A stretch of 64,000 nt of DNA from Singulisphaera sp. GP187 (GCA_945862215.1 CAMAXY010000005.1:1-64000); one strand, 5' to 3'; shown: positions 1-8,951, counted from the first letter of the stretch. Notes: a model not told the origin generated them from the letters alone. A program made the numbers and translations.

Positions 1-382
1 TGATCTCTTCAAGCTTTGGATGCAGCGTGGGTTCGCCTCCGGTCACGCGAATCTTTCGTACTCCAAGTGAACCTGCCACTTTCGCAATCCGCGAAATTTC
101 GGTCGGGGAAAGCAACGCTTCGGGTGGTTGGAATTGCACATCGGGTTCCATGCAGTACACACATCGAAAGTTGCAGCGATCAGTGATACTGATGCGAAGA
201 TCCAAAATGGTCCGCCCATGCGAATCCATCATTCGTCTTGCCGCGCGGATTGCTTCTGGTGCTCGAGGCAATGGCTCGTTAATGGACTGCGCACGCGTTC
301 GAACTGTATTTGCCACATCACTCGGACTCGCCTTAAAAAGGTTCAGCGGGATAGCGGTGAAAGGTGACGCGCTGCGTTGCAT
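1..382 (-). CDS. moaA: GTP 3',8-cyclase MoaA, N-terminal part (runs off window)
   Basis: The frame is absent from the ORF track because it has no stop inside the window. Reading the minus strand gives a radical-SAM cluster site CNFRCVYC (CX3CX2C) followed by VRKIRVTGGEPTLHP, the GGEP motif of MoaA. MoaA converts GTP to the 3',8-cyclic intermediate in the first step of molybdenum-cofactor synthesis. The start is uncertain: the frame stays open to an ATG at 490, with further ATGs at 382 and at 232/229. The last of these lies just before the core MoaA sequence (HGRTILDLRISITDRC) and would give a family-typical N-terminus. I use 382, which leaves room for a divergent promoter. A MOSC-domain gene close by fits a cofactor context. 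Confidence 0.85.
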   Translation of the reverse strand, partial: MQRSASPFTAIPLNLFKASPSDVANTVRTRAQSINEPLPRAPEAIRAARRMMDSHGRTILDLRISITDRCNFRCVYCMEPDVQFQPPEALLSPTEISRIAKVAGSLGVRKIRVTGGEPTLHPKLEEI

Positions 383-499
383 TGCAGTTGAAAGACTATC
401 ACGCACAAGCCTACGCACGTTTCTAAAATAAGAATCATTTACAAAGAGGTTCTCACGCTCTGATGCAAGCGCCCTCGCATCGCCGTACATTTGTCGTGC

Positions 500-1234
500 A
501 TGACAGGATTTGAAATCCTCATTCTTGTGTCGCTCATTTGCGTGATGGCTGCGCTCTATGCCAGCGTTGGTCACGGTGGCGCATCGGGATATCTGGCAAT
601 CATGGCATTGCTTGGAGTCAGCGCCGCGCTGATGCGACCTTCCGCATTGATATTGAATGTTCTTGTTGCCGCTCTTGCCACAATCATGTTTGTTCGCGCA
701 GGTTTTTTTCGCTGGCAATTGTTGTGGCCATTTCTGATCACTTCGATTCCTTGCGCATTTCTTGCTGGCGCATACTCGATCAACGAGCCAACATTCAAAC
801 GACTTGTTGCTGCGACACTGGTCATCGCCGCGGTACGAATGTTCATGCCGCAACGAGACGCAGTCATTCGACCGCTGCCCATTCCACTTGCGGCAGTCAT
901 CGGAGGTTTGATCGGCGTCCTCTCTGGATTGGTGGGAATTGGCGGGGGAATTCTGCTCACACCGCTGATGATTCTTTGCAGATGGGCCACGCCGCGCGAG
1001 GCTGCTGCAGTTTCTGCTCCATTCATATTGCTCAATTCGCTTGCGGGACTTGGCGGGCTTCTATCTATAGGCCTCGTGGTCGAACCCTGGCTCTGGTGGG
1101 CATCCGCTGGCGCCATCGTCGGCGGATTGATTGGTTCTCGCTGGAGTATCCGCAGTGGATCACAGTTGTGGCTTCGAAGAGCGCTTGGAATCGTGCTGCT
1201 CGTTGCCGCTATCAAATTTGTTATCACTGCATAA
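500..1234 (+). CDS. TSUP-family permease (TauE/SafE-like)
   Basis: This is a very hydrophobic protein of about 244 residues with roughly eight membrane segments in two similar halves. Each half starts with a small-residue glycine motif, SVGHGGASGYL near the N-terminus and GLVGIGGGILLTPLM in the second half. That duplicated layout is typical of the TauE/SafE (TSUP) family of exporters and permeases for small sulfur- or carbon-containing anions; the substrate cannot be read from sequence. The ORF track opens at a TTG at 491, but the ATG at 500 is the more ordinary start. It is divergent from moaA and its 3' end overlaps the convergent MOSC gene by 75 nt. Confidence 0.85.
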   Translation: MTGFEILILVSLICVMAALYASVGHGGASGYLAIMALLGVSAALMRPSALILNVLVAALATIMFVRAGFFRWQLLWPFLITSIPCAFLAGAYSINEPTFKRLVAATLVIAAVRMFMPQRDAVIRPLPIPLAAVIGGLIGVLSGLVGIGGGILLTPLMILCRWATPREAAAVSAPFILLNSLAGLGGLLSIGLVVEPWLWWASAGAIVGGLIGSRWSIRSGSQLWLRRALGIVLLVAAIKFVITA

Positions 1235-1732
1235 GTTTTCGACGCGCAGAATCCCTGCGCTCAAGATGCGTGCGCGAAGTCCGCCGCGATTTTTTAGGAA
1301 TTCCTCTGCGCCTGGCCCAAATGCTTCATTCATCCATAAGCATGGGCTGCATTCGGCGACACCTTCAAAGCGAATCCCTTGCACCTCGAATCGCTCAGCA
1401 ACAAGGTTGTTCAAATCAATTCCGCTCGTGATGATATTACGTCGAAGCACCCCAGCAGACTTTCCGACAACTTTGAATTGCTCGCAGAGATCTTGGAAGA
1501 CTTCTGCTGAAAAGAAAGTGACTTGCCCTTGATAGTTTTTCTTGTATCCAAAGAAACGATCTCCACGCAGACCTTCGCCCGCGACGCATTCCACTTCATC
1601 AACTGAAATTGTCGGATGCGTTCCTGCCGCTTTCCCATGATGCCCAAAAAAGTTATGCCCAGGCGAGATATGGATTTCTCGCACCAAGAAGGAGGTCGAG
1701 CATGCACTTTGGGTCTTTTCGGCAGATTTCAT
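1160..1732 (-). CDS. MOSC domain protein
   Basis: The 190-residue product carries the MOSC signature: an N-terminal GHNFFGHHG region, GEGLRGDRFFG, RRNIITSGIDLNNLVAERF, then a conserved cysteine site in AECSPCLW followed by GGLRARILSAGIL. MOSC domains are the C-terminal domains of Moco sulfurases and also occur as standalone proteins (YiiM/YuaD type) thought to handle sulfur or the molybdenum cofactor. The conserved Cys is present. It is encoded convergently to the TSUP gene and close to moaA, which supports a Moco role but does not prove one. Convergent overlap at the 3' end is 75 nt. Confidence 0.85.
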   Translation of the reverse strand: MKSAEKTQSACSTSFLVREIHISPGHNFFGHHGKAAGTHPTISVDEVECVAGEGLRGDRFFGYKKNYQGQVTFFSAEVFQDLCEQFKVVGKSAGVLRRNIITSGIDLNNLVAERFEVQGIRFEGVAECSPCLWMNEAFGPGAEEFLKNRGGLRARILSAGILRVENLCSDNKFDSGNEQHDSKRSSKPQL

Positions 1733-1918
1733 AGATGATCGATTTGGTTCAAATCAGAATATCACCGCTATGACTTATTCGAGATACGCCTGCAAAAGTG
1801 AAAATCCCTGCCTGAACCAAAGCCGTCCCCAATTTGCATAAGAAACCCCTAAAGAGTCGATCAGATACAGCCAGCCAATCTATCACGGTTCTGCCCGTTT
1901 TTACTTCGGATCATTTGT

Positions 1919-3367
1919 ATGCAACTACTCAAGAACATTCGCCGCATGCTTCGCCCATGCACACTTCTCGCAACCGCATCGTCATTCATCTTTCTTTCAT
2001 CGTGTGCGAATGACCCAAGCCCAGTTCGATCGAGTCAACCTGCTCGACTCTCAGCATCACCCGCCCAACTCGCTGTCGAAACTCCTCAATCGCCGGCCCC
2101 GATTCCAAGTCCTGCGAAGACTCTCGCAGCGGATCTGCCCATCACTCCGAAACCGATTCCGCCAAAGCCGCTTCCGATTCCGCCGACCATGGAACCCGAA
2201 GTTGCAATTCGAATTGAAACTCTTGCGCTCAATCAGGTGGTCATCATCAATCACGCTGCGGGGCGACTGCAAATTTCTCCGGAGCATCCTTCGGCGAACG
2301 AACAAAATTGGACTGCAAACGCACCCATCGAGATTCGCTTGCAAGGTGATGGTTGGCGTGTGACTTCGGCAAATAAAGCTGGAACACCTTCTATAACCCG
2401 CGAATTTCCAGCAGGCGAATTGACTATTGAGTCTCTCAAAAGCGATTCGCGTCCCATTCAGTGGAACCAGAAGGAGTGGCCAGGAAAACTTCGCGTTGTA
2501 CGTACTCCAAACAATTTGGACTTAGTGATGGATGTCAAGATGGACTCCTATCTTCCTGGAGTCATCGCGAAGGAACTTTATCCATCGTGGTGCGATGCGG
2601 CCTATCATGCGCAAGCGATCGCTGCGCGAAGTTTCGCAGTCGTTGAAGAGGCGCGCTGGGAAGGTCGACGACACTATGACATGGTTGCGGGACAGCAAAG
2701 CCAAGCATGGATCGGCGCAACTGAAAACCTCAAGGCACTCGCTGCAGTTCGTGATACGCGAGGTCAAGTCTTGGTGCACGATGGGTTAGTTGTCCCGGCG
2801 TACTACTCGAGTGCGTGCGGTGGTCGACCTGCAAACGCGCTTGGCGTGCTCACTGACAATCCATTTCACAACATCGATTGTGTCTCGACAGGAAATGTCT
2901 CTGCTCGTCGCACTTCATGCTGTGAAACAACTTCGGTTGCGACATGGAAAGCGTCTATCACACTGACGAAAGTTCAGGCTCGTCTTCAAGCGTGGGGGAG
3001 TGCAAATGGCCGCGCAGACTTAGCCGCTCTTGAAATTCCGACAAGCATCGTGGTCGCAGAGAAAAACGCGGCAGGTCGTCCCGAGCAGTTTCGTATTCAG
3101 GCTCGCAAGGGCGGCTCGGTCCTCATCGAGTCAGAAGATTTTCGTCGCGCAATGAATGCCGCAGGAGACCCAAAGTCCAGCATGCGTTCGTGCGATTGTT
3201 CCATTCGAATTGCAGGGGGAAATGCAGAGTTTTCTGGGCGCGGATTTGGCCATGGCGTGGGACTTTGCCAACACGGTGCGCAGGATATGGGTCGCAAGAG
3301 CAGGACCTATCAAGAGATTCTTGCCCGTTACTATCCTCAATCAATGATCGTGCAGGCTTGGAAATAA
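1919..3367 (+). CDS. SpoIID/LytB-domain lipoprotein
   Basis: The 482-residue product starts with a lipoprotein signal peptide ending FIFLSSC, then a proline-rich linker (about residues 35-95). The rest is a SpoIID domain: SYLPGVIAKELYPSW, AQAIAARSFAV, YYSSACGG and a C-terminal GRGFGHGVGLCQHGAQ with the terminal Tyr-Tyr-Pro region. SpoIID of Bacillus is a lytic transglycosylase acting on denuded glycan strands. In non-sporulating Gram-negatives such proteins are envelope peptidoglycan enzymes, so the likely role here is wall remodelling at an outer membrane. The conserved domain spans about residues 200-480. It ends 3 nt before ribE, so co-transcription is likely. Confidence 0.9.
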   Translation: MQLLKNIRRMLRPCTLLATASSFIFLSSCANDPSPVRSSQPARLSASPAQLAVETPQSPAPIPSPAKTLAADLPITPKPIPPKPLPIPPTMEPEVAIRIETLALNQVVIINHAAGRLQISPEHPSANEQNWTANAPIEIRLQGDGWRVTSANKAGTPSITREFPAGELTIESLKSDSRPIQWNQKEWPGKLRVVRTPNNLDLVMDVKMDSYLPGVIAKELYPSWCDAAYHAQAIAARSFAVVEEARWEGRRHYDMVAGQQSQAWIGATENLKALAAVRDTRGQVLVHDGLVVPAYYSSACGGRPANALGVLTDNPFHNIDCVSTGNVSARRTSCCETTSVATWKASITLTKVQARLQAWGSANGRADLAALEIPTSIVVAEKNAAGRPEQFRIQARKGGSVLIESEDFRRAMNAAGDPKSSMRSCDCSIRIAGGNAEFSGRGFGHGVGLCQHGAQDMGRKSRTYQEILARYYPQSMIVQAWK

Positions 3368-3370
3368 TCT

Positions 3371-3982
3371 GTGTTTACTGGACTTGTCCAATCCGTCGGC
3401 ACAATCGCTCATCACACAGCAACCGCAAGTGGAAAGCACATGGTCATCCAATGTGGCGAGATGGCGTCGCGACTTCGCCGTGGTGATTCGGTCAGCGTTC
3501 ACGGCGTGTGTTTGACAGCAGTCGAAATTCGCTCGGGTCAATTCGAGGTTGATGTCATTCCTCAAACTCTTTCGATGACAACACTCGGTGCAATGTCCGA
3601 CGGGGATTCAGTCAATCTCGAACCGGCACTGCGCATGGGAGATCCGATGGGGGGTCATATCGTGCAGGGCCATGTCGATTCAATCGGCGAAATTTCTCTC
3701 GTTGATCGGACGGATGGCCAGTGGCGCATTCGAGTGAAGTCACTGCGCAACGATCGCGATTCTCTGGCACTCATCACTGCGCAAGGTTCGATCACCTTAA
3801 ACGGCGTATCACTGACGATTGCACATTGCAACACAGATTGGTTTGAAGTTGCGCTGATTCCAGAAACTCTTGCACGCACGACTCTTGGCAAAGCGGTGGC
3901 TGGAGATCGCGTCAACATAGAAATCGATTCGGTTGCACGGATGATTGATCAAGCAGTTCGTCGATACCTTGACGCGCGATAG
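3371..3982 (+). CDS. ribE: riboflavin synthase, alpha subunit
   Basis: The 203-residue product has two tandem lumazine-binding domains. The first begins with the diagnostic MFTGLVQ and the second begins near residue 95 with GGHIVQGHVD. The enzyme dismutates two molecules of 6,7-dimethyl-8-ribityllumazine to riboflavin and a pyrimidine product. Length matches the family (about 200 residues). The start is GTG at 3371, three bases after the upstream SpoIID gene stops, and it is fixed by the invariant N-terminal MFTG. The gene ends convergently 20 nt from the downstream phosphatase gene. Confidence 0.95.
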   Translation: MFTGLVQSVGTIAHHTATASGKHMVIQCGEMASRLRRGDSVSVHGVCLTAVEIRSGQFEVDVIPQTLSMTTLGAMSDGDSVNLEPALRMGDPMGGHIVQGHVDSIGEISLVDRTDGQWRIRVKSLRNDRDSLALITAQGSITLNGVSLTIAHCNTDWFEVALIPETLARTTLGKAVAGDRVNIEIDSVARMIDQAVRRYLDAR

Positions 3983-4002
3983 TCCGCCACGCTGCAGTCA
4001 GT

Positions 4003-5247
4003 TCAAATCCCAGTCCAACTCGCACAAAGTAAAGTCAGATCGTCGATCTGTGGAAAGTCGTCCGATTCTTCGTCGAGTCGTTTGTTGATGTTCTCAATGA
4101 ATGCTTGCGAACTTTCGACCGATGCGAATTCATTGAAGACATCCAAGTATCTATGGTTGGGCAATCGTGGCGCAGAAGGATCGTGACCCAACTCTGGGAA
4201 TGCCTGCTCGAATCCGTCGGTATAAAAAAGAAGCTTGTCGCCTGCAGAAAGAGTGATCACCTTTTCGGTGAAAGTTTCGTCTTCAAATACTCCTAGAAGT
4301 CCGCCGACAGTTAGAATCGCTTCGCACGTACCTCCGCGAGAAATCCGCATCATCGGAAGATGCCCAGCACTTGCAACAGTGAGTTGTCGATTGCGTGTAT
4401 CGATGATCGCATAAATTGCAGTTGCGAAACGCGTGGTTCGCCCAACGCGAGTCATCATGTCTGCATTCACCTGAGTGAGTGCCTCGCTTGGGGAAAGAAT
4501 GCGATAAGAATTTCCATTGATCTCTTTCGTTGGGAGACTTCGAGAAATGACCAATGTCAGCAGCGCTGCAGGCACGCCATGGCCTACCGCGTCCGTTACA
4601 AAGAGTCCAAGATGATGCTCGTCCAGACGCATGACGTTATAAAGATCGCCTGAGACATAGGCGGCAGGCCGCCAGAGAGCCGCCGATGCAATTCCCCCGA
4701 GGGTAGGCAATATGCGCGGCAGAAACTCTCGCTGAACGCTGGCTGCCAATTGTAATTCTTCTTGAATATTGTCGATCTGGTTGCGCAATCCACCAGAAAA
4801 TTTTATCGCTGATGCCGTGTCAAGTTGCAGTCGTCGAATCTCTCGTTGTCGCGCGATGAGTGCGGACAAAGCTGTCGCCAAATGTTCTGGTCCAAGTTGC
4901 GGGTCAAGCACAAATGAAATTCCCGCGGGCGCATCTTGACTCCCGCCAAATTCTGCACAAAGTGCGACGACAGGAATCATCGAAGAGATCGCCTCCTCGA
5001 TTGCAGGTGACTGCATGTTTTCGACAGTTGGAGCGCCGACAACTACTAACACTTGCACTTCTCGGACAGCCATTGCAATAGAAATAGGTTCGCGCTCGTT
5101 CATAACCCGAGCATCAAAATCGAACCGTTCACAGAGCACCCGCGCCACCGTTTCGTGCGTGTCGCCAGGCTGAAGCGACATGACTGCAATTTGTGGTTGC
5201 AGAGTTCGCCGAGATTGATGTTGTGATGGAATTGCCAAGAGAATCAA
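4003..5247 (-). CDS. PP2C/SpoIIE-type serine phosphatase with N-terminal receiver-like domain
   Basis: The 414-residue protein has an N-terminal region (about 1-130) that looks like a degenerate response-regulator receiver or other alpha/beta sensor fold (VQVLVVVGAP, MIPVVALCAEFGG). A short helical linker follows, then a SpoIIE/PP2C phosphatase domain from about residue 160. Metal-binding motifs are visible: SGDLYNV, FVTDAVGHGVPAALL, ASAGHLPMM and LLFYTDG, plus a C-terminal DDLTLL. Such proteins (RsbU/RsbP, HsbR) dephosphorylate anti-sigma-factor antagonists. No partner antagonist or anti-sigma gene is adjacent, so the target is unknown. It is divergent from the pterin dehydratase gene with only 30 nt between starts. 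Confidence 0.9.
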   Translation of the reverse strand: MILLAIPSQHQSRRTLQPQIAVMSLQPGDTHETVARVLCERFDFDARVMNEREPISIAMAVREVQVLVVVGAPTVENMQSPAIEEAISSMIPVVALCAEFGGSQDAPAGISFVLDPQLGPEHLATALSALIARQREIRRLQLDTASAIKFSGGLRNQIDNIQEELQLAASVQREFLPRILPTLGGIASAALWRPAAYVSGDLYNVMRLDEHHLGLFVTDAVGHGVPAALLTLVISRSLPTKEINGNSYRILSPSEALTQVNADMMTRVGRTTRFATAIYAIIDTRNRQLTVASAGHLPMMRISRGGTCEAILTVGGLLGVFEDETFTEKVITLSAGDKLLFYTDGFEQAFPELGHDPSAPRLPNHRYLDVFNEFASVESSQAFIENINKRLDEESDDFPQIDDLTLLCASWTGI

Positions 5248-5277
5248 ATGGTAATGAATCGCTAGTATTTTGGGTAT

Positions 5278-5565
5278 ATGGCAAACAAACTCTCATCTGC
5301 TGAAATCACTGCGAAAATGTTATGCGTCCCACAATGGTCCCGCTCTGGAGATTTGATTGAGCGGACTTTTGCTTTTCCAGATTTCATCGCATCGATGCGA
5401 TTCGTCAATCAGATGGCAACTGAAGCAGAGCGCACACAGCATCACCCTGACATTCTCGTCAAATACAACAAAGTCACGCTTGGATATTCAACACATGATG
5501 CTGGTGGATTGACGGTCAAAGATTTCGATGGTGCGATCGCTGCTGATACGGCGTGCGGAATCTGA
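5278..5565 (+). CDS. 4a-hydroxytetrahydrobiopterin dehydratase (PhhB/PCD)
   Basis: The 95-residue protein matches the pterin-4a-carbinolamine dehydratase family in full length. It has a central MRFVNQMATEAERTQHHPDI segment holding the catalytic T-x-H-H-P motif, then a Val-Tyr-Asn beta strand. The enzyme recycles 4a-hydroxytetrahydropterin formed by aromatic amino-acid hydroxylases; some homologues act in Moco or folate metabolism instead. No hydroxylase gene is visible in the window, and folE lies far away at 56.5 kb. The C-terminal Trp seen in many members is replaced, as the protein ends ADTACGI. Confidence 0.88.
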   Translation: MANKLSSAEITAKMLCVPQWSRSGDLIERTFAFPDFIASMRFVNQMATEAERTQHHPDILVKYNKVTLGYSTHDAGGLTVKDFDGAIAADTACGI

Positions 5566-5602
5566 ACAAGCCCGCCTGATCGAGCCCGCCTGAACAAGAA
5601 CT

Positions 5603-6670
5603 TTACTTCGTATCTTTCGTGCTTCGCATCAATTCCTGTCGAACATATGTCGCTCGCACTTCTCGATCAGCTTCTTCGCTTTCGAGTGAACGAGGATCGA
5701 TCAGAGAAAGATGCGCTGGTTGCACTTGTAGAAGCAAGCGCTGAATAGTCGTCAGTTCAATCGGAAGAAGCCCCATCACCACACCGAAGCGCATACGACT
5801 GAGATCCTTGGTCGCCGCATCGGCAGTCAACAATCGCGCTGCGCTCAAATTTGCATGTGACCGAAAGACGATGTCTTCGATTCGGCTTCGATAACGGGCA
5901 AGAGCCGCGGTGCGGGCTTCGCGCTCGTATCCGATCAAGCGAGGAAGCACGATGCCGTTGAATTCTTCAAGCAGTGCATCTTCGGTTGCTCCAAGAGTTG
6001 TTTGATTCGAAAACTGAAAGAAATCTCCGATCGATTCCGAACCTTCGCCGTAATAACCGCGCACAGCAAGATGCAGTTCCTTTGCCGCGCGCTTGATTCG
6101 ATCCGTTTCCTTCATAATCTGCGCGCCTGGTAGATGGAGCATCGCACTCATGCGAATGCCACACCCAACATTTGTCGGGCAGGCAGTCAGATATCCCCAT
6201 CGAGGATGAAATGAAAAATTGGTGCAATTCGCCAGCGCATTTTCGAGTGCGAATGCCTCCTTGAATGCATCGGATAATCGAGACCCTGCGCAAAGAAATT
6301 GAATGCGCAGATGATCTTCTTCATTGACCATAATGCTTGAATGTTCGTCGCTGGAAAGAGCGAGGGCACGCGGTCCGTCGCTATTGGCAAAGTGACGCGA
6401 GACAAGGTGCCTTTCAGAAAGCAGAATGCGATCACGCGATGGCGCGGATTGCAATTCGATCCACCGCATTCCGTGATCGTGATCGGTTCCATTGCAAGAC
6501 TGATCAACTGCGCGGCGAACAACGCGCATGATTTCTTGTCGTACTGGATTGCTTGCTCGACTGATGAAGGGAAAACCAGAGATGTTGCGCGCCAAACGCA
6601 CGCGACTTGTCACGACGACATCGGAATCTGGCCCGACTTGGGACATTGCAGCAGAGAAGGGCTGGCTCAT
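5603..6670 (-). CDS. mcsB: protein arginine kinase McsB
   Basis: The 355-residue product is an ATP:guanido phosphotransferase. It has VVTSRVRLARN at the N-terminus, the active-site loop CPTNVGCGIRMSAMLHLP and the nucleotide-binding NQTTLGATEDALL. Length equals Bacillus McsB. McsB phosphorylates arginines on proteins, which marks them for ClpCP degradation and controls the CtsR heat-shock repressor. The start overlaps mcsA by 4 nt (ATGA), giving the order kdsA-mcsA-mcsB. No ctsR or clpC gene is in the window. The partner mcsA supports a real protein-arginine kinase rather than a metabolic guanidino kinase. Confidence 0.94.
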   Translation of the reverse strand: MSQPFSAAMSQVGPDSDVVVTSRVRLARNISGFPFISRASNPVRQEIMRVVRRAVDQSCNGTDHDHGMRWIELQSAPSRDRILLSERHLVSRHFANSDGPRALALSSDEHSSIMVNEEDHLRIQFLCAGSRLSDAFKEAFALENALANCTNFSFHPRWGYLTACPTNVGCGIRMSAMLHLPGAQIMKETDRIKRAAKELHLAVRGYYGEGSESIGDFFQFSNQTTLGATEDALLEEFNGIVLPRLIGYEREARTAALARYRSRIEDIVFRSHANLSAARLLTADAATKDLSRMRFGVVMGLLPIELTTIQRLLLQVQPAHLSLIDPRSLESEEADREVRATYVRQELMRSTKDTK

Positions 6671-7164
6671 GGCGATGGAGAATCCAATGCCTTCAGTTCG
6701 TCTCGCAATTTCGCAGCGCGTTCGTATTGTTCCGCAGCGACTGCAGCTTCAAGATCACGCATCATCTTCACGCGCAAGTTCTGCACGCGTTCGATTTCCG
6801 CTCCGCCTACTGGGCTTCTTCCCAAATGATGTGTCGCACCATCTTGCGCACTCTCGATAACTTTTTCGATCATCGGCATGAACGCGTCATAACACGCAGG
6901 GCATCCCAGCGTTGCGGACTTTCGAAAAATCGTGAAAGTCAAACCGCATGCAGCGCACTTTGCAGATCGTTCTTTGCTCTTGGCGGCTTCAACTTTCGCA
7001 ACAGATCCAAGCTTTGGAAAAATATCTGCGAGATGTTGCTCGACTGGCAGCGGATATCCAGCAGCGATGGCATGATCCGAGCACAAGTGAACTTCTTTCG
7101 AATCGCCGCCTTTGATGACGATTTCGTGGACAACAGCGGGCTTATCGCAATGATCGCAGTTCAT
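6667..7164 (-). CDS. mcsA: McsA-like activator of McsB (Zn-binding, UVR domain)
   Basis: The 165-residue protein has an N-terminal zinc module CDHCDKPAVVHE...CSDH, a second CAACGLTF...CPACYDAF module and a C-terminal UVR motif (LEAAVAAEQYERAAKLRDEL). This is the standard McsA layout. In Firmicutes McsA binds and activates the McsB kinase. It starts 4 nt inside kdsA and ends 4 nt inside mcsB, so all three should be translationally coupled. Spacing between Cys pairs is regular, and I see no damage. Confidence 0.92.
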   Translation of the reverse strand: MNCDHCDKPAVVHEIVIKGGDSKEVHLCSDHAIAAGYPLPVEQHLADIFPKLGSVAKVEAAKSKERSAKCAACGLTFTIFRKSATLGCPACYDAFMPMIEKVIESAQDGATHHLGRSPVGGAEIERVQNLRVKMMRDLEAAVAAEQYERAAKLRDELKALDSPSP

Positions 7165-8000
7165 TTCTGAACCACCACTCGGCGAATCTCCGCAAGTTGC
7201 CCCAAGAGAGCAGGCATGCGATCAAGAAGTTGAATCGTCGATCGATCACTCAGCGAAGCCGCGGGATCTGGATGACACTCAAGAAAAATTGCATCAACAC
7301 CAGCCGCAACTGCAGCGCGCGCAAGCAGCGGTGCATGATGAGGATTCCCGCCACTTGTCTCACCTTCTCCAGGTTTTTGTGTCGAATGAGTTGCATCAAA
7401 GCAAACGGGAACGCCCATCTGCATCATGTCGCCGACACCAGCGAAGTCATTCACAAGTCTGTGATATCCAAAGAACGTGCCGCGTTCAGTCAACATAATT
7501 TGTTTCGCACCACTCTCACGCAATTTGCCGATCGCTCCAACCATTTCGACGGGAGCCATAAATTGTCCCTTCTTCACATTCACTGCTCTGCCAGTTGCCG
7601 CCGCGGCTGCGAGCAAGTCGGTTTGCCGCGCGAGGAATGCAGGAATCTGCAAGATGTCGACAGCCTGCGCGGCGCGCGCTGCTTGTTGTGGTTCGTGAAT
7701 GTCAGTCGTGACAGGCACGCCCAAAGCAGATTTCAATTTCGCCAGCATGTCGCATCCACGTTCCAACCCAGGGCCGCGCGCGCTCTTGATGCTCGAACGA
7801 TTCGCTTTATCGAAGCTTGCTTTGAAGACAAATGAAAGTCCATGCTTTGCGCAGGCATCACGCATCGTTTCGCCGATGCGCATGTTGATTGCATCGCTTT
7901 CCAAGATGCATGGACCGGCAATAATCAGCAGGGGACCATAGGTTCCTGGACCCAAAGTCGATGGTGACTGCGAAAAAAACAAGGTGGTGTCAAGCGCCAT
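7161..8000 (-). CDS. kdsA: 3-deoxy-8-phosphooctulonate synthase (KDO8P synthase)
   Basis: The enzyme condenses phosphoenolpyruvate with arabinose 5-phosphate to KDO 8-phosphate for LPS core synthesis. Family motifs are IIAGPCILES, FKASFDKANRSS, VPVTTDIHEP, DILQIPAFLARQTDL, NVKKGQFMAP and DATHSTQKPG. The ORF track starts upstream at 8087, but the ATG at 8000 (ALDTTLFF...) gives 279 residues, the family length, and clears the divergent gene. It ends with a 4-nt overlap into mcsA. Together with lpxA at 20 kb it implies a KDO-lipid A outer membrane. Confidence 0.94.
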   Translation of the reverse strand: MALDTTLFFSQSPSTLGPGTYGPLLIIAGPCILESDAINMRIGETMRDACAKHGLSFVFKASFDKANRSSIKSARGPGLERGCDMLAKLKSALGVPVTTDIHEPQQAARAAQAVDILQIPAFLARQTDLLAAAAATGRAVNVKKGQFMAPVEMVGAIGKLRESGAKQIMLTERGTFFGYHRLVNDFAGVGDMMQMGVPVCFDATHSTQKPGEGETSGGNPHHAPLLARAAVAAGVDAIFLECHPDPAASLSDRSTIQLLDRMPALLGQLAEIRRVVVQK

Positions 8001-8100
8001 TTTTAGTTTTTTCCAGTCAAAATAATCGTCATATTCATTGGCATTGCATCCTATTTTATCCGATAGTTCAATTGAAGGTGCGCACATTCCGTGCGTCTTC

Positions 8101-8106
8101 AGGAGG
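8101..8106 (+). promoter_or_regulatory. strong Shine-Dalgarno AGGAGG
   Basis: A perfect AGGAGG lies 6 nt before the ATG at 8113. It decides the start of the YtpQ-like gene over the upstream in-frame start at 8038 given in the ORF track. Few other genes in the window have so clear a ribosome binding site. Confidence 0.75.
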
Positions 8107-8112
8107 CTAGGA

Positions 8113-8937
8113 ATGAGCGATTCAAATCAAGACAAATTCCCTTCAGACAAATTCCCAGAAGATTGGCAAGGCTTTACCGAGATGGTCGAACGCTTGCTGA
8201 AGGGTTGGTATCAACAAAAGCCAGTCGAAATCATTTCTCCACTCAATTTGACAATTGATGGCAAGGCCTTGGGCCTCGAGAATCTCTTTCGCATGGTTCA
8301 GCAGGATCCCCAGCGCGGTCACGCGTTTGTGCGAAGTTATTTTGAGAGAATCTTCGAGGGCGATTCGGTCGGCTCAAGTTTGATCCCGTTCGCCGTCGCG
8401 CGTCATCGAATCATGCCTCGCATTCAGCCCGAGTCGATCTTCGAAGGCGTTGATCGTCAATCGATTGCACATTTGCCGTGGGTCAATGGAACGGTGATCG
8501 TCTTTGTGCTCGATATGCCGGAGATGACCGTCAGCGTTTCTACGGAGCAAATGATTCGGTGGGGGATTGGGCCGGAAGATCTCGAAGAAATTGCCCGACA
8601 GAATCTTGGTTCATACGCACCCGATCTTCAAGTGCAAGTGATCGCAAGTCACGACGGAGGGCGCGCCGCGCTCTTGTCTTTGAAAGATGGATATGACGCA
8701 GCTCGACTTCTTCTGTCGAAGTTGCATGAACGGCTGGCAAAAGAATTGCGTGGCGATTTCTATGTCGCAACGCCTGCGCGCGATGTCTTCATAGCACTTT
8801 CGTATGGTCCAGATCCTTTTCTTGATCGTATTCGTGCCAGAATTGCTCGCGATTATTCGCGCTTGCCTTATCCGATCACCAGCGATTTCTTCATCGTGAC
8901 CCGAGATGGGGTTGCGGGGACTTCCAAAGCTGCGTAG
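8113..8937 (+). CDS. DUF1444 / YtpQ-like protein
   Basis: The 274-residue soluble protein has features I associate with DUF1444 (YtpQ): a central PEDLEEIARQNLGSY segment, a DGYDAARLLLSKLHERL helix, FYVATPARDVFIAL, and a closing FLDRIRARIARDYSRLPYPITSDFFIVTRDG. No catalytic residues are known for this family and its function is undescribed. The start at 8113 is fixed by an AGGAGG 6 nt upstream. The next small gene begins 14 nt after its stop and is probably co-transcribed. Confidence 0.7.
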   Translation: MSDSNQDKFPSDKFPEDWQGFTEMVERLLKGWYQQKPVEIISPLNLTIDGKALGLENLFRMVQQDPQRGHAFVRSYFERIFEGDSVGSSLIPFAVARHRIMPRIQPESIFEGVDRQSIAHLPWVNGTVIVFVLDMPEMTVSVSTEQMIRWGIGPEDLEEIARQNLGSYAPDLQVQVIASHDGGRAALLSLKDGYDAARLLLSKLHERLAKELRGDFYVATPARDVFIALSYGPDPFLDRIRARIARDYSRLPYPITSDFFIVTRDGVAGTSKAA

Positions 8938-8951
8938 TAACCTCCACTGAT

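Noticed and set aside
538-1431. 297-residue + frame over the TSUP/MOSC region
   Set aside because: Frame-shifted shadow of the TSUP gene with Arg/Cys/His-rich composition and no family motifs.
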